This document shows positions 8,266 to 17,428 of a stretch of 64,000 nucleotides of DNA, one piece after another. This stretch comes from Rhodocyclaceae bacterium (GTDB taxonomy: Bacteria; Pseudomonadota; Gammaproteobacteria; Burkholderiales; CAIKXV01). Position 1 is the stretch's first letter. Every line of letters starts with the position of its first letter. A model generated the notes under the pieces. The model had not been told where the DNA came from. It saw only the letters and a program-made list of their open reading frames with translations, and did not search any database. The position numbers and the translations under genes were made by a program. Location of the stretch: contig JADCHX010000002.1 of assembly GCA_020248265.1 (NCBI GenBank), positions 62,001-126,000 of the forward strand. Reading direction: 5' to 3'.

Positions 8266-9285
8266 ATGCACTACCAGCTCCGTCAGCCGGCCAGCGCCGG
8301 TCGTGGTCTCACACTGTCGACGCTCGCCCTGGCGGCAGCCGCGGTCATCGCCAGCGTCGCTCCGGTGCTCTCGTCGTCGGCGCAGGCCCAGGCGTATCCG
8401 GTCAAGCCGATCCGTCTGATCGTGAACTTCCCGCCCGGTGGTGGCACCGATGTCACCGCGCGCCTGATCCAGCCCTGGCTCTCCAAGGAGCTTGGCCAGC
8501 CGATCGTGATCGACAACCGGGGCGGTGCCGCCGGCGCGGTCGGGGCCGAGATCGCCGCGCGTGCCGCACCCGACGGCTACAATCTGCTGTGGACGCTGTC
8601 GTCCCACACGATCAATCCCTCGCTTTACGGGAAGCTCTCGTTCGACACCGAGCGCGACTTCGTCGCGATCACCCTCGGGGCCAACGCGCCGCAGATCGTC
8701 GTGTCCAGCCTGACGCTGCCGGTAAAGGACATCAAGGAACTGATCGCCTATGCGAAGGCCAACCCGGGCAAGCTGTCGTATGCATCGCCCGGTGTGGGTT
8801 CGCCGGGCCACCTCGCCGGCGAGCTGTTCAAGCAACGTGCCGGCATCAACATGCTGCACGTGCCCTACAAGGGTGCAGGGCCGGCAATCCCCGACGTGAT
8901 CTCCGGCAACGTGCAGCTGATGTTCGCAACGATGTCCTCCTCGATGTCGCATGTACGCGCCGGCAAGATGCGCGCGCTCGGCGTCACCAGCCTGAAGCGC
9001 TCGGCTGGCGGTCCGGACATTCCGGCCATCGCGGAAGGCCTGGCCGGGTTCGAGATGCCGTCATGGTTCGGGCTGCTGGCACCGGCCGGCACGCCACGAC
9101 CGATCATCGACCGGCTGCACCAGGCCATGGTCCGGGTTCTCGCGATACCTGAGCTGCGCGAACAGCTGGTCGCGCAGGGCGCCGATCCGGTGGCCAACAC
9201 CCCCGACCAGTTCGGCGAACAGATCCGCGAGGAGTTGAAGCTTTGGGCACAGTTCATCAAGCAGACGGGTATCAAGCCGGAATGA
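8266..9285 (+). CDS. Bug-family solute-binding protein, coupled to a CoA ligase
   Basis: A 339-residue secreted binding protein with a long signal region (about 17-43) ending AQA-Q. Ligand-loop landmarks are NFPPGGGTD, IVIDNRGGAAG, AAPDGYN and HVPYKGAG. GAGGAGG precedes the ATG at 8266. Its TGA overlaps the ATG of the CoA-ligase gene (ATGA), so binding protein and ligase are translationally coupled. That is good evidence that the solute it binds is the acid the ligase activates. If the ligase is SauT-like, this protein would bind sulfoacetate, in place of the SauU permease of Cupriavidus. That link is inference. Confidence 0.87.
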   Translation: MHYQLRQPASAGRGLTLSTLALAAAAVIASVAPVLSSSAQAQAYPVKPIRLIVNFPPGGGTDVTARLIQPWLSKELGQPIVIDNRGGAAGAVGAEIAARAAPDGYNLLWTLSSHTINPSLYGKLSFDTERDFVAITLGANAPQIVVSSLTLPVKDIKELIAYAKANPGKLSYASPGVGSPGHLAGELFKQRAGINMLHVPYKGAGPAIPDVISGNVQLMFATMSSSMSHVRAGKMRALGVTSLKRSAGGPDIPAIAEGLAGFEMPSWFGLLAPAGTPRPIIDRLHQAMVRVLAIPELREQLVAQGADPVANTPDQFGEQIREELKLWAQFIKQTGIKPE

Positions 9286-10820
9286 CCGACGGTGCGCGCA
9301 CCATCCGGCGTCTCGTCGACCGCTGGGCCGACGAGACGCCGCAGGCCCCCTGGCTGATCGCACCCGAGACCGGTGCGGTGATGACCTACGCGAAGCTGCA
9401 GGAGCATTGCCGCGAGCTTGCGCGCGTGCTGCTGATGAACGGGCTGTCCCCAGGCGACACCGTGTCGCTGATGATGCACAACGGCTACCAGACCGCGCGC
9501 CTGCTGATCGGCATCATGTATGCCGGCCTGCGGGTGCAGCCGGTCAACCTGCTGTCGCAGCCCTCGCAGCTGAAATACGTGCTCGAGCACTCGGACACGC
9601 GGCTGGTGTTCTGCGCCCACGAGTTCGTCGATCGGCTGCGTGCGCCACTGGAGGCGATCACCGCCTCGGGCGAGCGAGACATCGCACTGTTCCCGCTCAA
9701 TCCCGACCAGATCGACATCTTCGACGATCCGTACATCGCGCATGTGCCGCTGCCGCCGGTGGCCGAGGCCGACGAGGCGCTGCTCATGTACACCTCGGGC
9801 ACAACCGGGGTGCCCAAGGGCGTGGTCCAGACGCACCGTGCCGTCGTGTCGGGCGGCCTGTTCACCTCGCAGGCCCATGCGCTCGGACCGGCCGATCGCG
9901 TACTGTGCGCCCTGCCGCTCTACCACATCAATGGCCAGATCGTGACCACCGTCGCGCCGCTGTCGCACGGCGGTTCCGTCGTCATGCCGCACCGGTTCTC
10001 GGCGTCGAACTTCTGGCAATTGGCGGCCGAACACCACTGCACCTGGATCAACGTGGTGCCGACAATCATCGCCTACCTGCTCAATGGCCCCGAGCCGGCC
10101 GCGCTCGGGCTCGATGTGTCGCGCGTGCGTTTCTGCCGCTCCGCCTCGGCTCCGCTCGCGCCGGAGCAGCACCGCGCCTTCGAAGCGAAGTTCGGCATCG
10201 GCGTGATCGAGACCATGGGCCTGACCGAGACCAACGCACCGGCGTTTACCAATCCGCTCGATCCGGCCCTGCGCAGGATCGGCAGTCCGGGCCAGGCCTT
10301 CGGCAACGAAGCGAAGGTCGTCGATGCCGCCGGCCACGCGCTCCGTCCGGGCGAGCCGGGCGAGATCATGATCCGCGGCGACAACGTGATGAAGGGCTAC
10401 TACAAGTCGCCGCAGCAGACCGCCGAGGCCTTCGATGCCGACGGCTGGCTGCACACCGGCGACATCGGCTACCTCGATGCGGACGGCTTCGTGTTCGTCA
10501 CCGGCCGCATCAAGGAGCTGATCATAAAGGGCGGCGAAAACATCGCCCCGCGCGAGATCGACGAGGCATTGCTCAAGCACCCCTGCGTGCTGGAGGCCGC
10601 CGCCGTCGGCATCCCCGATACGAACTACGGCCAGGAGATCTTCGCGTGTGTCGTGGCCAAGCCGGGCCTGTCGGTGACCGAGGCAGCGCTGCTCGACTTC
10701 TGCCGCGCTGAACTCGGGCCGTACAAGATGCCGAAACGGGTACTGCTGGTCGATGACCTGCCGAAGGGGCCCTCGGGCAAGGTACAGCGCCTGAAGCTGG
10801 CCGAACTGCACCAGGGCTGA
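9282..10820 (+). CDS. AMP-forming acyl-CoA ligase, candidate sulfoacetate-CoA ligase (SauT-like)
   Basis: A 512-residue ANL-superfamily ligase that adenylates a carboxylic acid and transfers it to CoA. The phosphate loop is MYTSGTTGVPKG (169-180). GLTETNAP follows, then GWLHTGDIG and GRIKELIIKGGENI around the hinge, and the catalytic lysine in GPSGKVQR (K500). The start at 9282 overlaps the preceding stop as ATGA. Sulfoacetate is suggested because xsc and a sauS-like gene lie 2-5 kb away around a shared divergent promoter, completing the ligase, dehydrogenase, acetyltransferase sequence. Oxalate-, malonate- or fatty-acid-type ligases look similar, so substrate confidence is moderate. Confidence 0.85.
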   Translation: MTDGARTIRRLVDRWADETPQAPWLIAPETGAVMTYAKLQEHCRELARVLLMNGLSPGDTVSLMMHNGYQTARLLIGIMYAGLRVQPVNLLSQPSQLKYVLEHSDTRLVFCAHEFVDRLRAPLEAITASGERDIALFPLNPDQIDIFDDPYIAHVPLPPVAEADEALLMYTSGTTGVPKGVVQTHRAVVSGGLFTSQAHALGPADRVLCALPLYHINGQIVTTVAPLSHGGSVVMPHRFSASNFWQLAAEHHCTWINVVPTIIAYLLNGPEPAALGLDVSRVRFCRSASAPLAPEQHRAFEAKFGIGVIETMGLTETNAPAFTNPLDPALRRIGSPGQAFGNEAKVVDAAGHALRPGEPGEIMIRGDNVMKGYYKSPQQTAEAFDADGWLHTGDIGYLDADGFVFVTGRIKELIIKGGENIAPREIDEALLKHPCVLEAAAVGIPDTNYGQEIFACVVAKPGLSVTEAALLDFCRAELGPYKMPKRVLLVDDLPKGPSGKVQRLKLAELHQG

Positions 10821-10846
10821 CACCGCGCAGGCCCGAGGCCGGGCAA

Positions 10847-11851
10847 TCACTCCAGCCGGATATTCGCCCGCTGCACGACGGTCTGCCAGCGCCGCAGTTC
10901 ATCGGCGATGTAGGTCGCAAAATCACGTGGACCGCGATAGTCGACTTCCATCCCGTTGTTGGTGAAATGCGACTTCACTTCATCGGCGGCGAGGATCGCG
11001 CGCACCTCGCCGGTCAGCCGCTGGACGATCGGCGCTGGCAGGCCGGCCGGCCCGACGAGCCCGCGCCAGCCCGTGGTGAGATAGCCGGGAAGCCCCGCCT
11101 CATCGACCGTCGGCACCTCCGGCATCAACGGACTGCGCGCGGCACCGCCCACGCCCAGGCCCCTCAGACGACCCGCCTTAGCATGCGGGATCACAGCCTG
11201 TATCGTGATGCTCGACATGTGGATCTGCCCGCCGAGCAGGTCCGATGTCGCCGCCCCGCCCCCCTTGTAGTGCGCGACGACGATGTCGATCTTCGACATC
11301 ACCTTGAACAGCTCGACCCCCATGTGCCCGCTGCTGCCCAGCCCGGCGGTGCCGGCGACCAGCGTGCCGGGCTTCTGGCGCGCGAGTGCGATGAAGTCCT
11401 GCAACGTGTTCGCCGGCAGGCTCGCCGGCACGGTGAGCACCGTGTCGCCCTTCACCAGAGAGGCTATCAGCGAGAAGGACTTCACCGGGTCGTAGTCGAG
11501 CTTCTGCAGCACCGGCTGGATCGTGTGGGCGGTATCGACTACCAGCAACGTGTAGCCATCGGGTATCGCCCGTGCCACCAGCGTGGTTCCGATCACCGCG
11601 CCGGCACCGCCCCGGTTCTCGACCAGCACCGGACGACCCAGGCGCTCGGCGAGCCTGGGTGCCATCACCCGGCCGACCATGTCGGTGCCGCCACCGGCGG
11701 CAAAGGGCACGATGAGGCGGATCGGCTTCGACGGGTAGCTCTCCGCCGCCTGCGCGAAGGCGGCCGCCGGTGCCAGCGCTGCGGCGGCCAGCAGGGTGAT
11801 GTCGCGCAGCACGGCAGCGAGCGACGGGCGTGCAGATGAAGACTGGGTCAT
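10847..11851 (-). CDS. Bug-family solute-binding protein, downstream of an enolase-superfamily gene
   Basis: A 334-residue secreted binding protein whose start at 11851 is set by GGAGGAG 7 bases upstream, not the in-frame ATG at 11920. The signal peptide runs to about residue 33 (AAAFAQ). First-loop sequence PFAAGGGTD, ENRGGAGAVIG and IPDGYTL identify the family. The usual HVPYKG reads AHYKGGG here, a small departure. It is the third gene of a leftward unit after the S15 hydrolase and the enolase-superfamily enzyme (84-base gap). It ends 26 bases from the convergent CoA-ligase gene. Confidence 0.86.
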   Translation of the reverse strand: MTQSSSARPSLAAVLRDITLLAAAALAPAAAFAQAAESYPSKPIRLIVPFAAGGGTDMVGRVMAPRLAERLGRPVLVENRGGAGAVIGTTLVARAIPDGYTLLVVDTAHTIQPVLQKLDYDPVKSFSLIASLVKGDTVLTVPASLPANTLQDFIALARQKPGTLVAGTAGLGSSGHMGVELFKVMSKIDIVVAHYKGGGAATSDLLGGQIHMSSITIQAVIPHAKAGRLRGLGVGGAARSPLMPEVPTVDEAGLPGYLTTGWRGLVGPAGLPAPIVQRLTGEVRAILAADEVKSHFTNNGMEVDYRGPRDFATYIADELRRWQTVVQRANIRLE

Positions 11852-11935
11852 GGTGCTGCTCCTCCGGTGCGACGCAGCCCGGCGTCTGCGGCCGGTGCTG
11901 CGCTGATGCAATGCCGCCACGCGGCGGCGACGGTC

Positions 11936-13030
11936 CTAGCCGGCGCAGCGCGCCAGCACATCGTCGTCGAACTCCAGCCCGAGCCCGACCTTCTGCGGTA
12001 CGGCAAGCATGCCGTCCTTCATCGTCGGCACTTCGCGGAACAGCGGGCACGACCACGGCATGTACTCGACGGTCAATCCATTCGGGATCGCCGACACCAG
12101 ATGCACGTGCACCTCGGGCAGCAGGTGGCTCACCACCGGCAGGTTGAACGCCTGTGCCATGCCGGCGATCTTCAGCCAGGTGGTGATGCCACCGGCACGC
12201 AGCACGTCGATCATCACGATGTCGACCGAGCGCGCCTCGAGCATGTGCCGGAACGGCACCGAACCGTACACGTACTCCCCGGCCGCGAGCGGTGTGTTCA
12301 GCGTGCGCGCGACCTCGGCCATGCCGGGATAGTCGTCATGGGCCACGACGTCTTCCAGCCAGTAAAGCCCGTACTGCTCGACGCGCTGGCCGATGGAGAT
12401 CGCCTGGCGCACGTCCCAGCGCTGGTTGATGTCGCACATCAGGTCGACATCCGCACCGATCGCTTCGCGGATCAGCCGGATACGCGCCTCCTCCAGCGAC
12501 GGCGTGGTGGTTCCGGGCAGCGCGAGTTGCGTCTTCATCTGGCGCCAGCCCTGCTCAACCAGCGAGCGCGATGCGGTGACGCATTGCTCCAGCGTGAAAT
12601 GACGCATCAGCGCGCCGCTCGCATACGTGGGCACCGAGGTCCGGTGGCCGCCGGCCAGGGTCGACACCGGCAGGCCGAGCGCCTTGCCCTTGATGTCCCA
12701 GAGCGCGATGTCGATCGCAGCCAGCGCAAGCGTGAACAGGCCTCCGGGCCCGGCCGATGCCCCGGCCGCGGTACGCAGCCGGTCGCCGATCGCCTCGATG
12801 CGTATCGGGTCCTCGCCGACGATCATGCCGGCCAGGATATCGACCGTCTGCTTCAGGGCTGGCGTCAACGGCCCGCCGAAATGGGTGAGCCCGATGCCGT
12901 TGAGGCCGGGCTGGTCGGTGTGCAGGGTCAGGGTGACGAAGTTGCGCGTGCCGGCGACCGTAGGGCCCCCGGCCAGCGGCTCGTCGGCCGGGAGCTTCAC
13001 GATCGTCGACTGATGGCCGGTGATCTTCAT
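11936..13030 (-). CDS. mandelate racemase/muconate-lactonizing (enolase superfamily) enzyme
   Basis: A 364-residue enzyme of the mandelate racemase subgroup, which abstracts the alpha proton of a carboxylate held on Mg2+. The barrel catalytic set is visible: general base K166 (QMKTQ), metal ligands D200 (MCDIN), E226 (WLEDV) and E252 (AAGEY), and the D275/H302 dyad (MIDVLRAGG; VVSHLLPE). The first lysine of the usual KxK pair is Q164. The complete Lys and His/Asp set suggests racemase or acid-sugar dehydratase chemistry; the substrate is unknown. Its ATG overlaps the stop of the S15 hydrolase (ATGA), so the two are coupled. Confidence 0.88.
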   Translation of the reverse strand: MKITGHQSTIVKLPADEPLAGGPTVAGTRNFVTLTLHTDQPGLNGIGLTHFGGPLTPALKQTVDILAGMIVGEDPIRIEAIGDRLRTAAGASAGPGGLFTLALAAIDIALWDIKGKALGLPVSTLAGGHRTSVPTYASGALMRHFTLEQCVTASRSLVEQGWRQMKTQLALPGTTTPSLEEARIRLIREAIGADVDLMCDINQRWDVRQAISIGQRVEQYGLYWLEDVVAHDDYPGMAEVARTLNTPLAAGEYVYGSVPFRHMLEARSVDIVMIDVLRAGGITTWLKIAGMAQAFNLPVVSHLLPEVHVHLVSAIPNGLTVEYMPWSCPLFREVPTMKDGMLAVPQKVGLGLEFDDDVLARCAG

Positions 13031-14790
13031 CGTGCGGTTGCCTCTGGGTTGGCCGGTATCACCGGCAGCAGGAGATAGGGGGATCGACCGGGCCCGCCAT
13101 GCAGGGTCACCCGGCCGCCGAACACTTCGGGCGGACGATCGGTCGGGTCATCGTGCACGAACGGCCCGCAGCCGCGCATCGGATGCTTCATGTTGGACAG
13201 CGTCGCGGCCTCGCCTTCGTATTCGTAGTCGCGGCCGCGGATCGACAGGGCGATCCGGTAGCCTGCAGGCACGACGATCGAGGTCGGGATGATCTCGATG
13301 TCGAGTTCCACCACCTCGCCCGGCACCAGCGGCTGGCGCTCGTCGTGCGCATGGTACGGCCGCCACGGCATGGACAGCACCGGATCGAGCTTGCGGTGGG
13401 ACGCCCGCAGCCAGCCCTGGCCGACCGGCGTATGCGGGTCGAGCGCGCCCTGGAACACCACCTCCGCCCCGCCCGGTGCGAACACGCGCAGTACCGCGAA
13501 GATATCCGCATCGGTGGTCGACGACGACACGAAGAGCTTCAGCGCGACCGGACCGGTGATCTCGGTCGGCGCCTCGAGCGGCGGCGTGATGAAGGTCAGC
13601 CCATCGCCCATCGCCGCATACTCGACCGACTCGGTGGTCGCGGCCGGCTCGGTGTCGAGGCGCCGCGCCGACAGTGCGAGGTGCAGCGGCGTCCACTGCG
13701 TGCGCGCAAGCGGCCATTCGTTCTCGTACCGGCGGACGAAGCGTTCGCCGGGGTGGCGCACGTTCAGCTGGACTGTCGGCTGCCGCTGCCAGCCGTTGTC
13801 CTCACCCTTCAGGAAGTGGTCGAAGAAGCGCTTCTGAAGTCCGACCCCGTAGTCGGTGTAGAACGGTGCCCAGTGCGAGCCGCCGTGTACTTCCAGCCAC
13901 TTGTCGGCCGAGGCAGCGCGCATGAAGCCCTCGAAGTTGCCGCGCGGATGCAGCCCCTGCCCGCCCCAGTTCGCGCACGACAGCAGGGGAACCCGCACCT
14001 TCGACAGGTCGGCGGAGCGCTCCTTGTACCAGTCATCGCACAGTGGCCGCCTGAGATACTCGCCCCACATGTCCTCGCGGTTGCGCACGAGTTCTTCTTC
14101 CGACAGCGTGACCGGGCCGCAAACCAGTTCCCCGGTCACGCGCGAGCGCGCACCGCGTTCGCCCACGCCGTGCTGGACCGTCTTCACCTGCATGTCCTGC
14201 CAGTTCTTGCGGAACGTGCAGGCGATGCCGCCGTGGCGCGCGCCGTCACGGTAATTGTCGGCCCAGCCTTCCCACACGCAGATCGCGGCCAGGTGTGGCG
14301 GCTGCATCGCCGCCGCGCGCCACTGGTTCGCCCCGTAGTACGAGATGCCGTTCAGCCCGACCTTGCCGCTGCACCACGGCTGGCTCGCGATCCATTCGAT
14401 GCAGTCGTGGAAATCCTTCTGCTCGCGCGCGTTGTTGTGCGCAAGGTAGCCCGGCGACCGTCCGGCGCCGCGCGAATCGAATCGTACGACTGCATAACCA
14501 TCGACCACCCACTTCTCGGGATCGACCACTTCCCAGTTCTGGTAGCGATTGCTGGTCCCCGAAACGGCATCGGGATGCTCGCGCGCCATGATCTCCCAGG
14601 CGGTCTTGTAGCCGTCCTGGAACGCAAGGCCCTTGCCGTACGGACCGTAGCTCGCCAGCGCCGGCCATCGACCCTCCGGCACCGGCCGGAAGATGTCCGC
14701 GCGCAGCACCACGCCATCGTCCATCGTGACAGGGACATCCCAGTCCACGCGCATGCCGTCGCGGATCTCGCCGCGATGCTCAGTGACCAT
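13027..14790 (-). CDS. CocE/NonD-type serine hydrolase (peptidase S15 family)
   Basis: A 587-residue hydrolase with an N-terminal alpha/beta-hydrolase domain and a C-terminal jelly-roll (galactose-binding-like) domain from about residue 355, the CocE layout. The nucleophile is S150 in LNGISYYGA; H306 in EVHGGSHW is the likely catalytic histidine. Family members cleave esters, beta-lactam-type amides or X-Pro peptides. No signal peptide is apparent, so it is probably cytoplasmic. GGAGG lies 7 bases before the ATG at 14790. The coupled enolase-superfamily gene suggests the hydrolase releases the acid that the next enzyme processes; that is inference. Confidence 0.85.
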   Translation of the reverse strand: MVTEHRGEIRDGMRVDWDVPVTMDDGVVLRADIFRPVPEGRWPALASYGPYGKGLAFQDGYKTAWEIMAREHPDAVSGTSNRYQNWEVVDPEKWVVDGYAVVRFDSRGAGRSPGYLAHNNAREQKDFHDCIEWIASQPWCSGKVGLNGISYYGANQWRAAAMQPPHLAAICVWEGWADNYRDGARHGGIACTFRKNWQDMQVKTVQHGVGERGARSRVTGELVCGPVTLSEEELVRNREDMWGEYLRRPLCDDWYKERSADLSKVRVPLLSCANWGGQGLHPRGNFEGFMRAASADKWLEVHGGSHWAPFYTDYGVGLQKRFFDHFLKGEDNGWQRQPTVQLNVRHPGERFVRRYENEWPLARTQWTPLHLALSARRLDTEPAATTESVEYAAMGDGLTFITPPLEAPTEITGPVALKLFVSSSTTDADIFAVLRVFAPGGAEVVFQGALDPHTPVGQGWLRASHRKLDPVLSMPWRPYHAHDERQPLVPGEVVELDIEIIPTSIVVPAGYRIALSIRGRDYEYEGEAATLSNMKHPMRGCGPFVHDDPTDRPPEVFGGRVTLHGGPGRSPYLLLPVIPANPEATAR

Positions 14791-14826
14791 CGATTGCCTC
14801 CGGATAACCTGTACGGGGACGGCGCA

Positions 14827-15834
14827 TCAATCGATGCGCGCCCCGGACTGCCTGACCACTGTCGCGTACTTCGAAAACTCGTCGCGCAGATAACGCCCGA
14901 ACGCCTCGGGCGTACCGCCTGCGGGGTCGTGTCCTTGCGCCTCGAACTGGCCGCGCAGCTCGGCCGACTGTACGACAGCCACCAGTACCTCGTTCAACCG
15001 GTCGACGATCGCCCGCGGCGTCTTCGTCGGCGCCAGCAGGCCGAACCAGGTCGTCGATGCGTAGCCGGGCACGCCGGACTCGGCGATCGTCGGCACCTCG
15101 GGCAACTGCGGAGAACGCGCGGCACTGGAGATGCCGAGCACTCGCAGGCGGCCGGCCTTGATGAACGGCGCGACCGGGGCGATCGAGTTGAACATCATCG
15201 GCACCTGCCCCGCGAGGAGATCGGCAACCGCCTGCGGCGCGCCCTTGTACGGCACGTGCGAGAGGTCCACGCGCGCCATCGACTTGAACAGTTCCATCGC
15301 CAGGTGGTTCGCCGCGCCGTTTCCGGCAGAGGCATAGTCGAGCCGACCCGGCTGGGCACGCGCCAGCGCGAGCAGTTCACCGATGCCCCGGGCCTGCAGC
15401 GAGGGATGCGCGATCAGCAGGAAGGGGCCGCTGGAGATCAGTCCGATCGGGGTGAAGTCGTTGATCGGGTCATAGGACGCCTTCTTCTGCAGGTGGGGCA
15501 GTATCGCCAGCGGGCCGGGGCTGCTCAGGAACAGCGTGTAGCCGTCGGGCAGCGCCTTGGCCGCGACCTCTGCGCCGATCAGGCCACCGGCCCCGCCCCG
15601 GTTGTCGACGATCATCGGCTGTCCGAGCCGGGTCGCCATCGGCGTGACCACCAGCCGCGCCACGATATCCGGCGTGCCGCCCGGCGGCACCGGAACGATC
15701 ACCCGGATCGGGCGGTCGGGCCAGGCGGATTGCGCCGGCGCCAGCGGGCACGCCAGCACGACAGCGGCCAGCGCTGCAGCGGCCCTGCGCACAGACCTGC
15801 CTGCTGCGGCGGCCGTGCCAAGGGGTTCGACCAT
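14827..15834 (-). CDS. Bug-family solute-binding protein, divergent from an SDR gene
   Basis: A 335-residue secreted binding protein. GGAGGAG 5 bases upstream fixes the start at 15834, although the frame is open to 15951. The signal sequence is RRAAAALAAVVLACPLAPAQS (about 16-35). Landmarks are PVPPGGTPD, IVDNRGGAGG, ALPDGYTL and HVPYKGA. It lies 36 bases upstream of the S15 hydrolase in the same direction, so it probably heads a four-gene unit that contains a Bug gene at each end. The divergent SDR gene is 152 bases away. Confidence 0.87.
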   Translation of the reverse strand: MVEPLGTAAAAGRSVRRAAAALAAVVLACPLAPAQSAWPDRPIRVIVPVPPGGTPDIVARLVVTPMATRLGQPMIVDNRGGAGGLIGAEVAAKALPDGYTLFLSSPGPLAILPHLQKKASYDPINDFTPIGLISSGPFLLIAHPSLQARGIGELLALARAQPGRLDYASAGNGAANHLAMELFKSMARVDLSHVPYKGAPQAVADLLAGQVPMMFNSIAPVAPFIKAGRLRVLGISSAARSPQLPEVPTIAESGVPGYASTTWFGLLAPTKTPRAIVDRLNEVLVAVVQSAELRGQFEAQGHDPAGGTPEAFGRYLRDEFSKYATVVRQSGARID

Positions 15835-15986
15835 CGTTCTCCTCCGATCTCTGCGGGGCGGCCGTTGCATGGAGCCGGACGCTGGCATGATGCTACCCGA
15901 TCGCAGCCACGGTACGCTGCCTGCACCGGTACCCTGCCCCGCCGATCCCACACCACAGATTCCCCGATTGCCATGGAGCCGTCCCG

Positions 15987-16781
15987 ATGAGCCAGCCCGC
16001 CGCCGAACCCGCCACCGTCCCCGCCAGTGAAACCCCCGGAACCGAACTGGCAGGCAAGGTCGCGTTGGTCACCGGCGGCGCCCGCAACATCGGTGCATGT
16101 GTCTCCCTCGCGCTGGCGGCCGGCGGCGCAACGGTGGCGATCAATACCCGCGCATCGCGCGCCGAGGCCGATGCGCTCGCCGGCCGCATCGAGGCGGGCG
16201 GCGGGCGAGCCGCTGCATGGCTGGCCGACATCGGCGAGCGCGATGCGGTACGCGCGATGGTCGATGACGTCCTCGCGCGTTTCGGGCGCATCGATATCCT
16301 GGTGCTGAACGCTTCGGTGCGCAACGAATGCGCATTCCTCGACCTGCCCTACGACGACTGGCGCCGGGTCATGACGACCACGCTCGACGGCGCGTTCCAC
16401 TGCAGCCAGGCCTGCCTGCCGTCGATGATCGCCGGCGGCTCGGGCAGCATGGTCACGCTTGGTGGCCTGAATGCACTGTCGGGCGCCAGGCGCCGGATCC
16501 ACGGGTCGGTCGCGAAGGGCGGCCTGGTCGCGTTCACGCGCGGCATCGCGCGCGAGTTCGCGGAACAGGGCGTACGCGCGAACTGCGTGGTACCCGGGCA
16601 GGTGCTGACCGAGCGTGCATCCCATCGCTCACCGCGGGCCGATCCGAAGGGACTGATCCCCCTGGGCCGCGGCGGGCAGCCGGAGGAGATTGCAGCCACC
16701 GTGCGCTTCCTGTGCGGACCGGGCGCGAGTTTCATCACAGGCCAGACCATCCATGTGAATGGCGGGCAACTGATGACCTGA
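15987..16781 (+). CDS. short-chain dehydrogenase/reductase-like protein lacking the catalytic Tyr
   Basis: A 264-residue Rossmann-fold protein with the nucleotide loop TGGARNIG (29-36), LVLNAS in place of the usual NNAG, and the family's C-terminal GQTIHVNGGQ. Where YxxxK should stand the sequence is GSVAK (173-177): Gly replaces Tyr while K177 remains. The Ser expected 13 residues earlier is G160. It may be a binding or structural SDR, or use another base. GGAG lies 8 bases before the ATG. It runs alone between a divergent Bug gene and the convergent FKBP gene. Confidence 0.83.
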   Translation: MSQPAAEPATVPASETPGTELAGKVALVTGGARNIGACVSLALAAGGATVAINTRASRAEADALAGRIEAGGGRAAAWLADIGERDAVRAMVDDVLARFGRIDILVLNASVRNECAFLDLPYDDWRRVMTTTLDGAFHCSQACLPSMIAGGSGSMVTLGGLNALSGARRRIHGSVAKGGLVAFTRGIAREFAEQGVRANCVVPGQVLTERASHRSPRADPKGLIPLGRGGQPEEIAATVRFLCGPGASFITGQTIHVNGGQLMT

Positions 16782-16851
16782 AACGCACCCCCGGGCCGCC
16801 CGGCCACGGCCGGAACAGGCCCGGTCGTGGCAGGCGGCGGCGTACGCCGTG

Positions 16852-17307
16852 CTATTTGACGCCGAGCAGTTCCACGTCGAATATCAGCGTCGCATTCGGC
16901 GGGATCACGCCACCGGCACCACGCGCGCCGTAGCCCATCTCGGGCGAGATCACCAGCGTGCGCTGGCCGCCGACCTTCATCCCGGCCACGCCCTGGTCCC
17001 AGCCGCGGATGACCTGCCCGGCGCCGAGGCCGAACGCGAACGGCGACTTGCGATCGACCGAGCTGTCGAACTTGCGGCCCTTGTTGTCGATGGCTGCCGG
17101 ATCGAACAGCCAGCCGGTGTAGTGGACCGTCACCTGCTTGCCGGGCACTGCCTCGGCGCCGGTGCCCACCTTGCGGTCGGTGATCTTCAGGCCGGAGGCC
17201 GGGTTGGTCTGTGCTTCGCTCATCGGAATCATCATCCAGGGTGTGGTCAGGGCGACAACCGCCGCCAGGAGGGCTGCGCGGGGAATCCGCAGGATCGATC
17301 GTTTCAA
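16852..17307 (-). CDS. exported FKBP-type peptidyl-prolyl cis-trans isomerase
   Basis: A 151-residue protein: an N-terminal signal or anchor stretch (about 8-32, ending SEAQ) followed by one complete FKBP domain. The domain shows [33 protein letters not shown] and [12 protein letters not shown], which include the conserved Tyr, Asp and Trp that line the FKBP pocket. It should catalyse prolyl isomerisation in the periplasm. The start is TTG at 17307, supported by GGAGC 8 bases upstream; no better ATG is in frame at the N-terminus. It stands alone and converges on the SDR gene. Confidence 0.9.
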   Translation of the reverse strand: MKRSILRIPRAALLAAVVALTTPWMMIPMSEAQTNPASGLKITDRKVGTGAEAVPGKQVTVHYTGWLFDPAAIDNKGRKFDSSVDRKSPFAFGLGAGQVIRGWDQGVAGMKVGGQRTLVISPEMGYGARGAGGVIPPNATLIFDVELLGVK

Positions 17308-17428
17308 GGGGTCTGCTCCGTCGACTGGGTAAGGTGTACCGCGAAGCCGATGCTAACCGAAGCCCCGGCGTGCTGCGTTGCCGCGCCGCGCGTCCGGAGG
17401 TGCCGCACGCACCTGCCCGCCCGTTCGT

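Noticed and set aside
13099-15990. 963-codon open frame on the plus strand
   Set aside because: It is antisense to the S15 hydrolase and a Bug gene, has Arg/His-rich composition with no recognisable domain, and is a frame shadow in GC-rich DNA.
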